In this document: positions 26,398 to 35,574 of the stretch, in pieces
Position numbering within the stretch: the first letter of the stretch is position 1
Layout of the letters: every line of letters begins with the position of its first letter
Assembly: GCF_902150045.1 (NCBI RefSeq)
Contig: NZ_CABFVU010000001.1
Coordinates: 3,410,001-3,474,000, forward strand
DNA length: 64,000 nucleotides
Source: Chitinophaga polysaccharea
GTDB taxonomy: Bacteria; Bacteroidota; Bacteroidia; Chitinophagales; Chitinophagaceae
Direction: 5' to 3'
Notes under the pieces: model-generated
Told to the model about the DNA's origin: nothing
Databases searched by the model: none
The model's input: only the letters and a program-made list of their open reading frames with translations
Made by a program: the position numbers and the translations under genes

Positions 26398-26976
26398 ATG
26401 TCACAATTAATTTCGGCTATCAGGAACAATGTTAAGTATTGGTGGTTATACCTGCTCAATGGAATTATTTTCCTGATCGCAGGCTTTATTGTTTTTTCCA
26501 ATCCCTTCAGCAGTTATGTACTGCTCAGCATTTTCTTCAGCGTTACCCTGTTCGTGACAGGTATCTTTGAAATTGCCTTCGCAGTGAGCAACCGCAGCAC
26601 GCATCACGGGTGGGGATGGTCGCTTGCATCAGGTATTATAGATGTGGTGATAGGTTTTATCCTCATGTTATACCCTTCCGTAAGCATGGCCGTGATACCG
26701 CTTTTCCTGGCATTCTGGTTTATGTTCAAAGGTATCAGCCTGATCGGCTTTTCCATACAGTTGCAAACAGATAAAGTACCCAACTGGGGCTGGCTGCTGG
26801 TGGGAGGGATTGGCCTTATTATCATTTCCATTTTTATTCTCGATAACCCTGCTCTTGGGGTAGCTACCATACTGGGACTGATGGCTGCCGCTTTCTGGGG
26901 AACAGGTATCCTCAGTATCCTTTTTGCCTTCCGTCTTAAACATGTAAAAAAAGAATTAAGGGAGCACGGTCTGTAA
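26398..26976 (+). CDS. HdeD-family (DUF308) membrane protein
   Basis: 192 residues with six hydrophobic segments in three repeated hairpins (AGFIVFSNPFSSYVLLSIFF, IGFILMLYPSVSMAVIPLFL, IISIFILDNPALGVATILGL). The repeated P....S/A pattern is the DUF308 signature. E. coli HdeD is linked to acid resistance; the biochemical role is unknown. I chose the ATG at 26398; the longer frame adds 36 non-conserved residues. A 19-bp hairpin follows the gene. Confidence 0.88.
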   Translation: MSQLISAIRNNVKYWWLYLLNGIIFLIAGFIVFSNPFSSYVLLSIFFSVTLFVTGIFEIAFAVSNRSTHHGWGWSLASGIIDVVIGFILMLYPSVSMAVIPLFLAFWFMFKGISLIGFSIQLQTDKVPNWGWLLVGGIGLIIISIFILDNPALGVATILGLMAAAFWGTGILSILFAFRLKHVKKELREHGL

Positions 26977-26998
26977 GCAGCTGCCTGCAAACCCGTTT

Positions 26999-27040
26999 AC
27001 AGCGAACAACGAAGTGATTTGTCACTTCGTTGTTCGCTGT
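26999..27040. terminator. Strong hairpin behind the HdeD-like gene
   Basis: A 19-bp perfect stem (ACAGCGAACAACGAAGTGA and its complement) with a 4-base loop, 22 bases after the stop codon. There is no U tract, so it may act as an mRNA 3'-end stabiliser as much as a terminator. Confidence 0.65.
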
Positions 27041-27102
27041 AATGGCTTTAAGCTGTCGGTATTTTCCTGTATATTCGATGCTTCTAAATCTAATCTCTCC
27101 CG

Positions 27103-29715
27103 ATGAAAATCAACAGAATCTATGCTATTGCGTCCCTGCTGCTGTGCGTGGGGATGCAGCGGGGAATGGGGCAGGCAGTGTCTAAGTACGATGCGCATGA
27201 GGCTTTTTCTCCACTGTTTTACCCGGCGCCAGGTAATGAGTTCCGCAGCGCAGGGGGGCAACCCGGTCCGAAATACTGGCAGAATGCGGCAGATTACAAA
27301 CTGGCTGTAACGCTTGATACCGCGCAGCATCGTATAAGCGGTTCCGTTGTCATTACCTATAAAAATAACAGCCCGGATCAACTGCCTTTTTTGTGGTTGC
27401 AGCTGGATCAGAATATTTACCGGGAAGACTCCAGGGGAAGCGCTACTGTGGCCGCTTCTGGTGAGCGTTTTGCCAACCGCAGCTTTACACAGGGATTTGA
27501 ATTGAAAAGTGTAACTGTGATCAGTGCCGGGAAATCTGCTGCCGCCAATTACCTCGTAAATGATACCCGTATGCAGGTGAAACTGGCAGATGCGCTCAAA
27601 ACAGGCGCCTCCCTGCAGCTGAAAATAGATTACGCATACACCATCCCGGAATATGGTACCGACCGTACCGGCCGCCTGCGCACTGCCAATGGATGGATCT
27701 ACGAGATAGCACAATGGTACCCACGTATGGCGGTGTACGACGATATACTCGGATGGAATAATATTCCTTACCTGGGCGCTTCTGAATTTTATCTTGAATA
27801 CGGCAACTTTGATTATACCATCACAGCGCCCGCCAGTTTGCTCATAGGCGGCTCCGGCGAGCTGGTGAATGAAGCACAGGTACTATCGCCTAAAGAAATA
27901 AGCCGTCTTGCCAAAGCGCGCAACAGCGATGAAACGGTGTATATCCGTGATAGCGCAGACATAAAAAATAACACTCCCTCGGGAAACCGTACCTGGCACT
28001 TCGTGTGTAAAAATACCCGGGATGTGGCCTGGGGCGCCTCTGCGGCCTTTATCTGGGATGCGGCACGTATTAACCTGCCGGGAGGTAAAAAAGCGCTGGC
28101 ACAATCGCTTTATCCGCTGGAAGTAGCCGGTAAAAATGCCTGGGGCAGATCCACCGAATATGTAAAAGGTTGTATTGAACATTACTCCAGGCAGTGGTAC
28201 GTATATTCGTACCCGGTAGCTACCAATGTAGCTGGAATTGTAGGAGGGATGGAGTATCCCGGTATTGTTTTCTGTAACTGGAAATCTACCAGGGGCGGCC
28301 TCTGGGGTGTTACAGACCACGAGTTCGGGCATAACTGGTTCCCCATGATCGTAGGCTCCAATGAACGTAAATATGCCTGGATGGATGAAGGGTTTAATAC
28401 TTTCATTAACGGCATTGCTACCCAACATTTTAATAACGGCGAATACGCTGCCCGCCAAAGTATGCAGCGGGCGGCCCCCATGTTGTTTTCTGCCAATGCA
28501 GAAGCCATCATGAATACACCGGATGTGATAGGGCTTAATTATAACGGCATTGCCGCTTATTATAAGCCTGCTGCGGGATTGAACCTGCTCCGGAATGAGA
28601 TCCTGGGCCCTGAGCGTTTCGATTATGCTTTCAGGGAATATATCAGGCGCTGGGCATTTAAACATCCTACGCCCTGGGATTTTTTCAGGAGTATGGAGAA
28701 TGCCGCAGGGGAAGATCTCAGCTGGTTCTGGCGAGGATGGTTCTTTAATACCTGGAAACTGGACCAGGCAGTAAAAGATGTGAAATATGTAAAGAACGAT
28801 CCGGCACAAGGCGCCCTCATTACCATCCAGAACCTGGAACAATTGCCCATGCCGGTGGTGCTGGCCATAACAGATATCAATGGTAAAACGGATACGGTAC
28901 GCCTGCCGGTGGAAATCTGGCAACGTGGCGGTAACTGGACATTCCGCTATCCGTCCACTACTAAATTAGCCGGCGTAATTATTGACCCCGCAGGCAATTT
29001 CCCTGATATCAATCCATCCAATAATACCTGGAAAGGGGAGACAGGAAAACCGGTGCCTCCCGGAACTACGGCAACGGCTATATTAAAAAGGTATATTGAT
29101 GCAGTTGGTGGCGACAGTCGGCTGAAAGGCTTAAAAGACCTACTGCTGGAAGAAGAGGCTAACGTTAAAGGCACTGTTATTGAACGTCGTGTGCAGGTAA
29201 AGCAACCGGATAAAATATTGCAGGTGGTGACCGTACCAATAAATAATATGGTGCCCTTCAGGTTGCTCATTAACGGCAATAACGTAAGCATGGCCCGCAT
29301 GGGAAAGAACATCCCGCTATCGCCGTCGGACAAGGCTATCCTGAAGGATAAAAACGGCCTGTTCCCGGAGTTGCAATATCTTAACAACGGCAGCGATGTT
29401 AAGATGGAGCTGTTGCCGGTGACAGAAGAAGTAAATAACGCCGAGGCATATGTGATGAGCATTGCCACTTCCAACGGAGCGCTGATGCGTAACTACTATG
29501 ATGTGAAAACAGGGCTGAAAGTACGCACCGTTTCCCTGCCGGGGCAGGAAGGCAAAGAGCCGGAAACAACTACTGATTATGCTGATTACCGCGAGTTGAA
29601 CGGTATACGGTTACCGTTTGCGATTACCACCACCGACCCAAGTGGTTTTGAAGCGGTGATGACCGTGAAGAAGGCAGTGGTGAATGGGGGGATTGAAGAG
29701 GAGGTGTTTAAATAG
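27103..29715 (+). CDS. Secreted M1-family aminopeptidase with a C-terminal LolA-like domain
   Basis: 870 residues with a signal peptide. The N-terminal beta-domain (about 60-260) is followed by the thermolysin-like core: GGMEYPG (the GxMEN-type substrate loop), HEFGH (406-410) and E429 in WMDEGFN, matching the HExxH-18-E zinc site. Helical and Ig-like parts reach to about 650. Residues about 660-870 ([43 protein letters not shown]) look like the LolA/LppX half-barrel that Bacteroidota also add to M16 peptidases; this fusion is unusual for M1. It presumably trims peptides in the periplasm or at the surface. Confidence 0.9.
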   Translation: MKINRIYAIASLLLCVGMQRGMGQAVSKYDAHEAFSPLFYPAPGNEFRSAGGQPGPKYWQNAADYKLAVTLDTAQHRISGSVVITYKNNSPDQLPFLWLQLDQNIYREDSRGSATVAASGERFANRSFTQGFELKSVTVISAGKSAAANYLVNDTRMQVKLADALKTGASLQLKIDYAYTIPEYGTDRTGRLRTANGWIYEIAQWYPRMAVYDDILGWNNIPYLGASEFYLEYGNFDYTITAPASLLIGGSGELVNEAQVLSPKEISRLAKARNSDETVYIRDSADIKNNTPSGNRTWHFVCKNTRDVAWGASAAFIWDAARINLPGGKKALAQSLYPLEVAGKNAWGRSTEYVKGCIEHYSRQWYVYSYPVATNVAGIVGGMEYPGIVFCNWKSTRGGLWGVTDHEFGHNWFPMIVGSNERKYAWMDEGFNTFINGIATQHFNNGEYAARQSMQRAAPMLFSANAEAIMNTPDVIGLNYNGIAAYYKPAAGLNLLRNEILGPERFDYAFREYIRRWAFKHPTPWDFFRSMENAAGEDLSWFWRGWFFNTWKLDQAVKDVKYVKNDPAQGALITIQNLEQLPMPVVLAITDINGKTDTVRLPVEIWQRGGNWTFRYPSTTKLAGVIIDPAGNFPDINPSNNTWKGETGKPVPPGTTATAILKRYIDAVGGDSRLKGLKDLLLEEEANVKGTVIERRVQVKQPDKILQVVTVPINNMVPFRLLINGNNVSMARMGKNIPLSPSDKAILKDKNGLFPELQYLNNGSDVKMELLPVTEEVNNAEAYVMSIATSNGALMRNYYDVKTGLKVRTVSLPGQEGKEPETTTDYADYRELNGIRLPFAITTTDPSGFEAVMTVKKAVVNGGIEEEVFK

Positions 29716-29745
29716 TTTACACTGGTATTCTTATCCTAAAGTTAA

Positions 29746-29753
29746 TATCTTCG
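29746..29753 (+). promoter_or_regulatory. -7-like element upstream of cobQ
   Basis: TATCTTCG, one base off the Bacteroidota -7 consensus TAnnTTTG, lies 24 bases before the cobQ ATG. No clear -33 element and no cobalamin riboswitch core are visible in the 62-base gap. Confidence 0.4.
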
Positions 29754-29777
29754 CGGCAGCATTAATGTCATGAAAGA

Positions 29778-31247
29778 ATGAAACAACTCCGGCCGGTAAT
29801 GTTTGTGGGCACTGCCTCAGATGTAGGTAAAAGTGTGATCACAGCCGGGTTTTGCCGCATTTTCAAACAGGATGGATATATTCCGGCGCCTTTTAAGGCC
29901 CAGAATATGTCGCTCAACAGCTATGCAACGCCCGATGGCCTGGAAATAGGCCGTGCGCAGGCGGTTCAGGCTGCAGCGGCAGGAGTGCCTTGCCATACTG
30001 ATATGAACCCGGTACTGCTGAAACCTACCAGCGACCGTAACGCCCAGCTGGTATTGCACGGGAAACCTGCCGGCAACCAATCGGCCTGGGAATACTTTAT
30101 GGAAGATGATAAACGTGCGCTTTTTGAGGAAGTGAAAGGTGCGTTTAACCGCCTGTCGCAACGCTATAATCCCGTTGTAATGGAAGGGGCAGGCAGCATT
30201 TCAGAGCTGAACCTGCGTGCAAAAGATATCACCAATATGCGGATCGCCCTGCATGCAGGTGCGGCCGTTTACCTTATTGCGGATATCGACCGGGGAGGCA
30301 TTTTCGGTAGCGTGTATGGCACTATCGCATTGTTGCCACCGGAAGAAAAAGCATTGATAAAAGGAATCATTATTAATAAATTCAGGGGGGATATCCGCTT
30401 GTTTGAAGATGGAAAGACCCTGCTGGAAAAGATAACCGGTGTACCGGTAACCGGTGTGTTACCTTACTATCACGATATTCATATTGAAGAAGAAGATGCG
30501 GTTTCGCTGCCGCTTAAACAGAAGCGGTATGTTACAGGAGAGATAAATATTGCGATCGTTTTGCTGCAGCATATGTCGAACTTCACCGATTTCAATGTGC
30601 TGGAAAAAGATGAGCGGGTAAATATCTTTTATACCGACAACCCCGCGGAACTGGCGGCTGCAGATATTATTATCCTTCCCGGAAGTAAAAATACGATAGC
30701 CGACCTGGTAGCTATCAGGAACAACGGTACTGCTGCGGCAATAACGGACGCGCATAAACGAAATAAGGCAGTGATCGGCATTTGCGGTGGTTACCAGATG
30801 ATGGGCCAACAGGTAGCAGATCCTTATGGCGTGGAAGGCGCTGCCGGCAGCATCCCGGGCCTGGGTATTTTACCTGTTAACACCGTGCTTACAAAAGAGA
30901 AGGTAACCCGGCAAAGGACTTTTTATTATCGTGGTCAGCAGAAAATATGTGAGGGATATGAAATTCATATGGGAGATACCACTGCAGCGGTTCCTTCTCC
31001 GCTAAATATTTTTACCGGTGGCGGCACAGATGGTTATTTCCTTAGGGATAACTGCTGGGGTACCTATCTTCATGGTATCCTGGACAATGATGCAGTGATC
31101 AATGACCTGCTGGCGCATTGCGGCAAACCCGTAGTGGCAAAGGAATTTGATTACCGGCGGTTCAGGGAAGAACAATATAACAAACTGGCAACACATATCC
31201 GTGAACATCTGGATATTCCGGCTGTTTATAAGGCACTGGAATTATAA
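29778..31247 (+). CDS. cobQ: Adenosylcobyric acid synthase (cobyric acid synthase)
   Basis: 489 residues. The N-terminal dethiobiotin-synthetase-like ATPase begins MFVGTASDVGKSVITAGFCR with FKAQNMSLNSY, the CobQ signature. The C-terminal glutamine amidotransferase has the nucleophile in ICGGYQM and its His/Glu partner in GTYLHGILDND. It amidates the b, d, e and g side chains of adenosylcobyrinic acid a,c-diamide. First of four tightly packed genes for the late steps of cobalamin assembly. Confidence 0.96.
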   Translation: MKQLRPVMFVGTASDVGKSVITAGFCRIFKQDGYIPAPFKAQNMSLNSYATPDGLEIGRAQAVQAAAAGVPCHTDMNPVLLKPTSDRNAQLVLHGKPAGNQSAWEYFMEDDKRALFEEVKGAFNRLSQRYNPVVMEGAGSISELNLRAKDITNMRIALHAGAAVYLIADIDRGGIFGSVYGTIALLPPEEKALIKGIIINKFRGDIRLFEDGKTLLEKITGVPVTGVLPYYHDIHIEEEDAVSLPLKQKRYVTGEINIAIVLLQHMSNFTDFNVLEKDERVNIFYTDNPAELAAADIIILPGSKNTIADLVAIRNNGTAAAITDAHKRNKAVIGICGGYQMMGQQVADPYGVEGAAGSIPGLGILPVNTVLTKEKVTRQRTFYYRGQQKICEGYEIHMGDTTAAVPSPLNIFTGGGTDGYFLRDNCWGTYLHGILDNDAVINDLLAHCGKPVVAKEFDYRRFREEQYNKLATHIREHLDIPAVYKALEL

Positions 31248-31259
31248 TAATATTGCATT

Positions 31260-32282
31260 ATGATACAAGGACACGGAGACGATGGCTACCTGTTTGATCA
31301 GCAGGTGAAGGCTGATTTCAGCTCCAATGTTTGGTATGGTGGTTTACAGGCAGGATTAAAGGAGCATCTCAGTAACAAAATAAACGGTATTGATCATTAC
31401 CCGGATGCAGGCGCCGTAAAACTGCAGGCCCTGCTGGAAGACCATACCTCTCTGCCCGGCGGCAGTATCCTGGTGACCAATGGTGGCACGGAGGCTATTT
31501 ACCTGGTGGCACAGGCCTTTACCGGCGCTACTACCACTGTGGTAGTGCCCACTTTTTCCGAGTATGAAGATGCGTGTAAGCTGTACCGGCACCAGGTACA
31601 ATACCTCCAATGGGATAAACTTACACCAGATACCACATTTGCCAGCGACCTGGTATTTATCTGCAATCCTAACAATCCTACCGGGCAGGCGCTGGATGAA
31701 AAAGCCCTGCAGCAACTCATTATACACAATAAGCATACGGTGTTCATCATCGATGAAGCCTATATACAGTTTACGCTGGATGCAGCTACCATGCTGCCTC
31801 ATCTGCACCGGTTGCCCAATGTGCTGGTGCTGAGGTCCATGACAAAAACATGCTGCATCCCCGGGCTGAGGTTGGGCTATGTGGCTGCACGGAAGCCGCT
31901 GCTGGACAGGATCCGCGTTTTCAGGATGCCCTGGTCGGTGAACAGCCTGGCGCTCGAAGCAGGTTATTATATCCTGGAGCACCCTGAACAGTTCACGATT
32001 TCAACCGACGGCCTGTTACAGGAAACGTTCCGGTTATGGGAGGCTGTCCGTAAGATGCCGGAGTATAAAGTACATGCGTCCCACACGCATTTCTTTCTTT
32101 TTGAAACATTAACCGGTACGGCTGCCGGCTTGAAGGCATGGCTGATGGAACGCTATGGTTTGCTGATCAGGGATGCCTCCAATTTCTATGGACTAGGACC
32201 TGGTCATTGCCGTGTCGCCTGCCGCAGCGCCGCCGATAATAAATTACTGATCACTGCTTTGCGCCAATGGACCCTGTATTAA
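31260..32282 (+). CDS. PLP-dependent aminotransferase-like enzyme (CobD/CobC-type threonine-phosphate decarboxylase)
   Basis: 340 residues, fold type I. The order FSSNVWYGG, GGTEAIYL, NPNNPTGQALDE, DEAYIQF and SMTKTCCIPGLRLGY, with the PLP lysine at K196, is that of histidinol-phosphate-aminotransferase-like proteins. In cobalamin operons these supply (R)-1-amino-2-propanol phosphate from threonine phosphate. The position between cobQ and cbiB supports that role; the sequence alone would also allow HisC-like activity. It starts 12 bases after cobQ, and its 3' end overlaps cbiB by 16 bases. Confidence 0.85.
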   Translation: MIQGHGDDGYLFDQQVKADFSSNVWYGGLQAGLKEHLSNKINGIDHYPDAGAVKLQALLEDHTSLPGGSILVTNGGTEAIYLVAQAFTGATTTVVVPTFSEYEDACKLYRHQVQYLQWDKLTPDTTFASDLVFICNPNNPTGQALDEKALQQLIIHNKHTVFIIDEAYIQFTLDAATMLPHLHRLPNVLVLRSMTKTCCIPGLRLGYVAARKPLLDRIRVFRMPWSVNSLALEAGYYILEHPEQFTISTDGLLQETFRLWEAVRKMPEYKVHASHTHFFLFETLTGTAAGLKAWLMERYGLLIRDASNFYGLGPGHCRVACRSAADNKLLITALRQWTLY

Positions 32283-33217
32283 AATTCGTATTGCCATTAC
32301 TGTTAGGGTACATTGCCGACCTGGTGCTGGGAGATCCGCGCAGCTGGCCGCATCCCGTGAAAGTGTATGGCTGGTTGATCCGGCAGGGCGCCTATTGGCT
32401 TAACCGGGGCGGGGGCCGGTTCTGGAAGGGCACCTTACTTACAGTTACGCTTTGCGGGACGGTGTATGTAAGTTTTTATTTTATACTTATAGTACTATCT
32501 GGGTGGCCGGTAGTGTACTATGCATTCAGTACGGTGTTTGTTTTTTTTGCACTGGCCAATAAAAGCCTGTTGCAGGAAGGCCGAGAGGTTTTTGACGCAT
32601 TGCACCACGAAGGACTGGAAGCAGGGCGCCGGCGACTGTCCTGGATAGTAGGAAGGGATACCGGCCATTTGTCGCCGGACCAGATCCGTATCGCGGTGCT
32701 GGAGTCGATGTCTGAAAACCTGAGCGATGGGGTAGTAGCCCCGCTGTGCTTCTATGCTGTGCTGGGCCTGCCTGGCATGATGCTCTATAAAATGATCAAT
32801 ACGCTTGATTCAATGATAGGCTATAGGAATGCGCAATACCTGTATTTTGGACGTTTTGCTGCGCGCCTGGATGATGTGGCCAATTTTATCCCGGCCCGGA
32901 TCACAGCCCTGCTGATGATCCTTCTGTATGGCAGCAGCCGGGCCTGGCATTTTATGATCAAATACGGGCCGGCGCATAGCAGCCCTAACTCCGGTTACCC
33001 TGAAGCCGCACTGGCGGGCATCCTGGACTGCCGCTTCGGCGGACCTAACCTTTACCAGGGAATTGAAGTACACAAACCCTATATTGGCGAAAATGAACGT
33101 AATATTGAACACGATGAATTCCGTAAGGTGATGTACCTTAATCATGCGGTTACTTTTGTAATGGTGATCAGTATCGTGGCGATAAAATATTATTTGATAT
33201 GGATAGCACAGCAGTAA
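32267..33217 (+). CDS. cbiB: Adenosylcobinamide-phosphate synthase
   Basis: 316 residues, integral membrane. The family signatures are present: LGYIADLVLGDPRSWPHPVK near the N-terminus, VGRDTGHLSPDQI, SMSENLSDGVVAPL and IGYRNAQYLYFGRFAARLDD. It joins adenosylcobyric acid to aminopropanol phosphate. It overlaps the upstream PLP gene by 16 bases and the downstream SDR gene by 19 bases, so translation is probably coupled. Confidence 0.95.
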   Translation: MDPVLKFVLPLLLGYIADLVLGDPRSWPHPVKVYGWLIRQGAYWLNRGGGRFWKGTLLTVTLCGTVYVSFYFILIVLSGWPVVYYAFSTVFVFFALANKSLLQEGREVFDALHHEGLEAGRRRLSWIVGRDTGHLSPDQIRIAVLESMSENLSDGVVAPLCFYAVLGLPGMMLYKMINTLDSMIGYRNAQYLYFGRFAARLDDVANFIPARITALLMILLYGSSRAWHFMIKYGPAHSSPNSGYPEAALAGILDCRFGGPNLYQGIEVHKPYIGENERNIEHDEFRKVMYLNHAVTFVMVISIVAIKYYLIWIAQQ

Positions 33218-34047
33218 CACCACAGTGGGAAAAAGAAAGGATCAGTATTTTAAGTTGCGGCTGGCTGGGTAAGCCCCTGGCATTGCATCTGAAAGCCGCC
33301 GGTTACCCCGTGAAAGGCGCGCGCACCAGCATGGAGGGTGTGCGGGAACTACAGGCCCTCGGCCTGGAAGCCTATGTTGTAGTATTGTCGGAAAATGTGT
33401 TAACCGGCCCGGACGATTTCTGGGACGCCGATATTTTGGTGGTAAATATCCCTCCCCGGAAAGAAAGGGGAAAAGAGGCGCATGTATCGGAGATAATGCT
33501 GTTGCGCAGCTTTATTGAAACTACCCCTATCCGTAAGGTAATATTCGTCAGCTCCACTTCTGTATATAAAGATATCAACGGACTGGTAACCGAGGAAAAT
33601 GATGAAATGCCCGATACGCCCAATGGAATGGCATTACGGGAGGTGGAAGAGCTCCTGCTCTCGTCTACTGTATTTGATACTACTGTGCTTCGTTTCGGCG
33701 GACTGATAGGCTATGACCGCCTTCCTGATCAGCGTCGTATTATGGAAGGGCGGAAATCCAATGGTCAGCCTATGAATGTTATCCATCGGGACGATTGTAT
33801 TGGCGTTATCCGCCGGGTGATCGAGAAAGATGCCTGGGGAGAAGTGTTTAATGCCTGTGCCAGCGGGCATCCGCAACGCAGCCGTTACTATAAGGCAGCA
33901 GCGCAGCATCTCGGTATTCCTATGCCCCGGAAGTTGCCTGCCAAAGAAGAGCCATATAAGATTGTAGGTTCCAGCAAACTGAGGAACATGCTGGGATATT
34001 CTTTCCTGTACGATGATCCGTTGCAGGTGTTTACAGCTAATGTTTAA
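33199..34047 (+). CDS. Atypical SDR/NAD-dependent epimerase-like protein
   Basis: 282 residues. The Rossmann motif (LSCGWLGKPLALHLKAAGY) is that of YeeZ-like atypical SDRs, and FVSSTSVY carries the conserved Ser/Thr; the usual YxxxK appears to be missing (region NGMALREVEELL), so ordinary dehydrogenase chemistry is doubtful. It is the last gene of the cobalamin operon and overlaps cbiB by 19 bases, implying a link to cobalamin or its precursors, but I know of no established step for it. Confidence 0.8.
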   Translation: MDSTAVTPQWEKERISILSCGWLGKPLALHLKAAGYPVKGARTSMEGVRELQALGLEAYVVVLSENVLTGPDDFWDADILVVNIPPRKERGKEAHVSEIMLLRSFIETTPIRKVIFVSSTSVYKDINGLVTEENDEMPDTPNGMALREVEELLLSSTVFDTTVLRFGGLIGYDRLPDQRRIMEGRKSNGQPMNVIHRDDCIGVIRRVIEKDAWGEVFNACASGHPQRSRYYKAAAQHLGIPMPRKLPAKEEPYKIVGSSKLRNMLGYSFLYDDPLQVFTANV

Positions 34048-34180
34048 AGCCCGGCTACATCATACAAAAAAATTGTTTACATGTGTTAAATTTACTATAT
34101 TGTAGTGATACCTCCTCTATGCCAGCGGGAGGTATGGTTCAACAATAACATATTTATTCAATCCTAAACCTGAAAAAGCC

Positions 34181-34486
34181 GTGAATCTGCTGCTCCCTGG
34201 CCTGTTTGCTATAGCATTATGGCTGATGTTCTCCCTGTACCGGAGTCACAATCGAAAAAAGGCCGAATTGCTTTTACCCGTAAGATCTGCCAGTATTGTG
34301 AAAATTCACAGTTATAAATCCTTCGGCATCATTGCTACCATCCGCTTCAAGGATGAACAAACCCCTCAGATCGGCGACCGGTTGCATGAGGATGGTAATA
34401 TTTACCAGATCACCGGGGTGGTAACGCCCGATCCCGTAGAGGAACAACCCAGGGATACCTGGGATTGCCGGCTGGTAAAAATATAA
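34181..34486 (+). CDS. Small membrane-anchored protein of unknown function
   Basis: 101 residues with an N-terminal membrane segment (LLLPGLFAIALWLMFSLYRS) and a soluble beta-rich domain of about 75 residues (IATIRFKDEQTPQIGDRL, then GNIYQITGVV). I do not recognise the family. The start is a GTG at 34181; no ATG lies at a suitable place. A small hairpin (34108-34135, 8-bp stem) lies upstream in the leader. Coding is supported by coherent composition, not by a known family. Confidence 0.5.
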   Translation: MNLLLPGLFAIALWLMFSLYRSHNRKKAELLLPVRSASIVKIHSYKSFGIIATIRFKDEQTPQIGDRLHEDGNIYQITGVVTPDPVEEQPRDTWDCRLVKI

Positions 34487-34639
34487 CCGGCGGATTACCT
34501 TTAAGTATCCCTGTCTTCAACATTTGAAGATGAACCTGTGTACCTGTATCATGAGATAGATTCGCAGCGCTTTAAGAAATTTTTTGTCCTGATATAGCTG
34601 GTCCGTGGTTTGCGTAAGATCTTAGAAAAAGGAGATCTT

Positions 34640-34855
34640 ATGAATGCTTTTATGATTAAAACTTCCGGAGGCCGCTTTTATGTAAGGCCTGCATCACCAG
34701 AGCGCTTCCTGGTAGATATAGATGGAGAGGAGATAGTGATGGAGAAAGATGAAGACGGATACGTACGCGCACCGGGCGCTACAGATAATGGTCGTCGTTT
34801 AAATATGGGCCTGCTCAACAATATTGCAGATGAAATTGCGGTCAAAACAGCGTAG
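34640..34855 (+). CDS. Small acidic protein of unknown function
   Basis: 71 residues. No domain recognised. The ATG at 34640 has an AAAGGAG ribosome-binding site 6-7 bases upstream, unusually strong for this phylum. A longer frame from a TTG at 34610 would include that site within the coding region, which argues against it. The charge pattern (many Glu and Asp, GEEIVMEKDEDGYVRAPG) suggests a small cytoplasmic protein. It ends 18 bases before the convergent SMUG2 gene. Confidence 0.6.
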   Translation: MNAFMIKTSGGRFYVRPASPERFLVDIDGEEIVMEKDEDGYVRAPGATDNGRRLNMGLLNNIADEIAVKTA

Positions 34856-34873
34856 AAATTCCACAGGTTGGGG

Positions 34874-35566
34874 TTACTGATGCTCCTCAAATGCCGTCAG
34901 GTATTTGTCGATGTACTGTGATTTTGTTTTGGATTTATACTGCATTACAAAGCGGGGATGCTCCAGCGGGATCACCTCTTTAAAAAATTTTTCCTTTTCA
35001 TTTAATGCCTGCAGGAAAGCGGCATTTTTACCCGTCCCCATACAATAGCAGACTTCGCGGCTGATATTCCATTGCAGCTGTTCTTTTAAGCTGCTCACAA
35101 TAAACGGGTAGGCGGCCTTTGTCAAAGCAGCGCTGTCGTAATAATTGTAATTTATTTCTTTGCCGCCGGGCTGGAGAGCAGTAAATCCAAGCGGGCAAAT
35201 AGAACTGATATAGAACTTCCCGTAAAATTTCTTTACTCCGCCGTAGGCGTCTATCACATCATATACAAATACCGAAGAGGGCTCATGTGTTTTGAGGCCG
35301 GAGATTTCGATCCCGCATTTATCCCACATACGTTTGGTATCTGTAAAGGGGACGCCGGTTGACCCGGATCCCAGCCGGCCGGGATTGATACCCAGGATCA
35401 GTTGCCGGGGTTGTTTATCATCATAAAACTTTTTATAGAACTGTTTCATGATGTCCATAATACCGGGGCCTTCCCGGAAAGGGTTCATCACGCGGATGCC
35501 TGCAGGTAGTTTGCCCGGAAATTGCAGCTGGCTGTTGAATGAAATGATCTGGTCTGCGATAGTCAT
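34874..35566 (-). CDS. SMUG2-type uracil-DNA glycosylase family protein
   Basis: 230 residues of the UDG superfamily. Motif 1 is GINPGRLGSGSTGVPFTD (residues 59-76), and motif 2 region EHPRF lies near 208. Both are typical of the SMUG2 branch described from Bacteroidota, which excises uracil and related bases from DNA. The gene starts 8 bases after the hybrid histidine kinase on the same strand, so the two may share a transcript; no functional link is obvious. Confidence 0.85.
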   Translation of the reverse strand: MTIADQIISFNSQLQFPGKLPAGIRVMNPFREGPGIMDIMKQFYKKFYDDKQPRQLILGINPGRLGSGSTGVPFTDTKRMWDKCGIEISGLKTHEPSSVFVYDVIDAYGGVKKFYGKFYISSICPLGFTALQPGGKEINYNYYDSAALTKAAYPFIVSSLKEQLQWNISREVCYCMGTGKNAAFLQALNEKEKFFKEVIPLEHPRFVMQYKSKTKSQYIDKYLTAFEEHQ

Positions 35567-35574
35567 TCCGCAAG

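Noticed and set aside
29716..29777. Cobalamin riboswitch upstream of cobQ
   Set aside because: The gap is only 62 bases and lacks the conserved B12-box, so it cannot hold the element.
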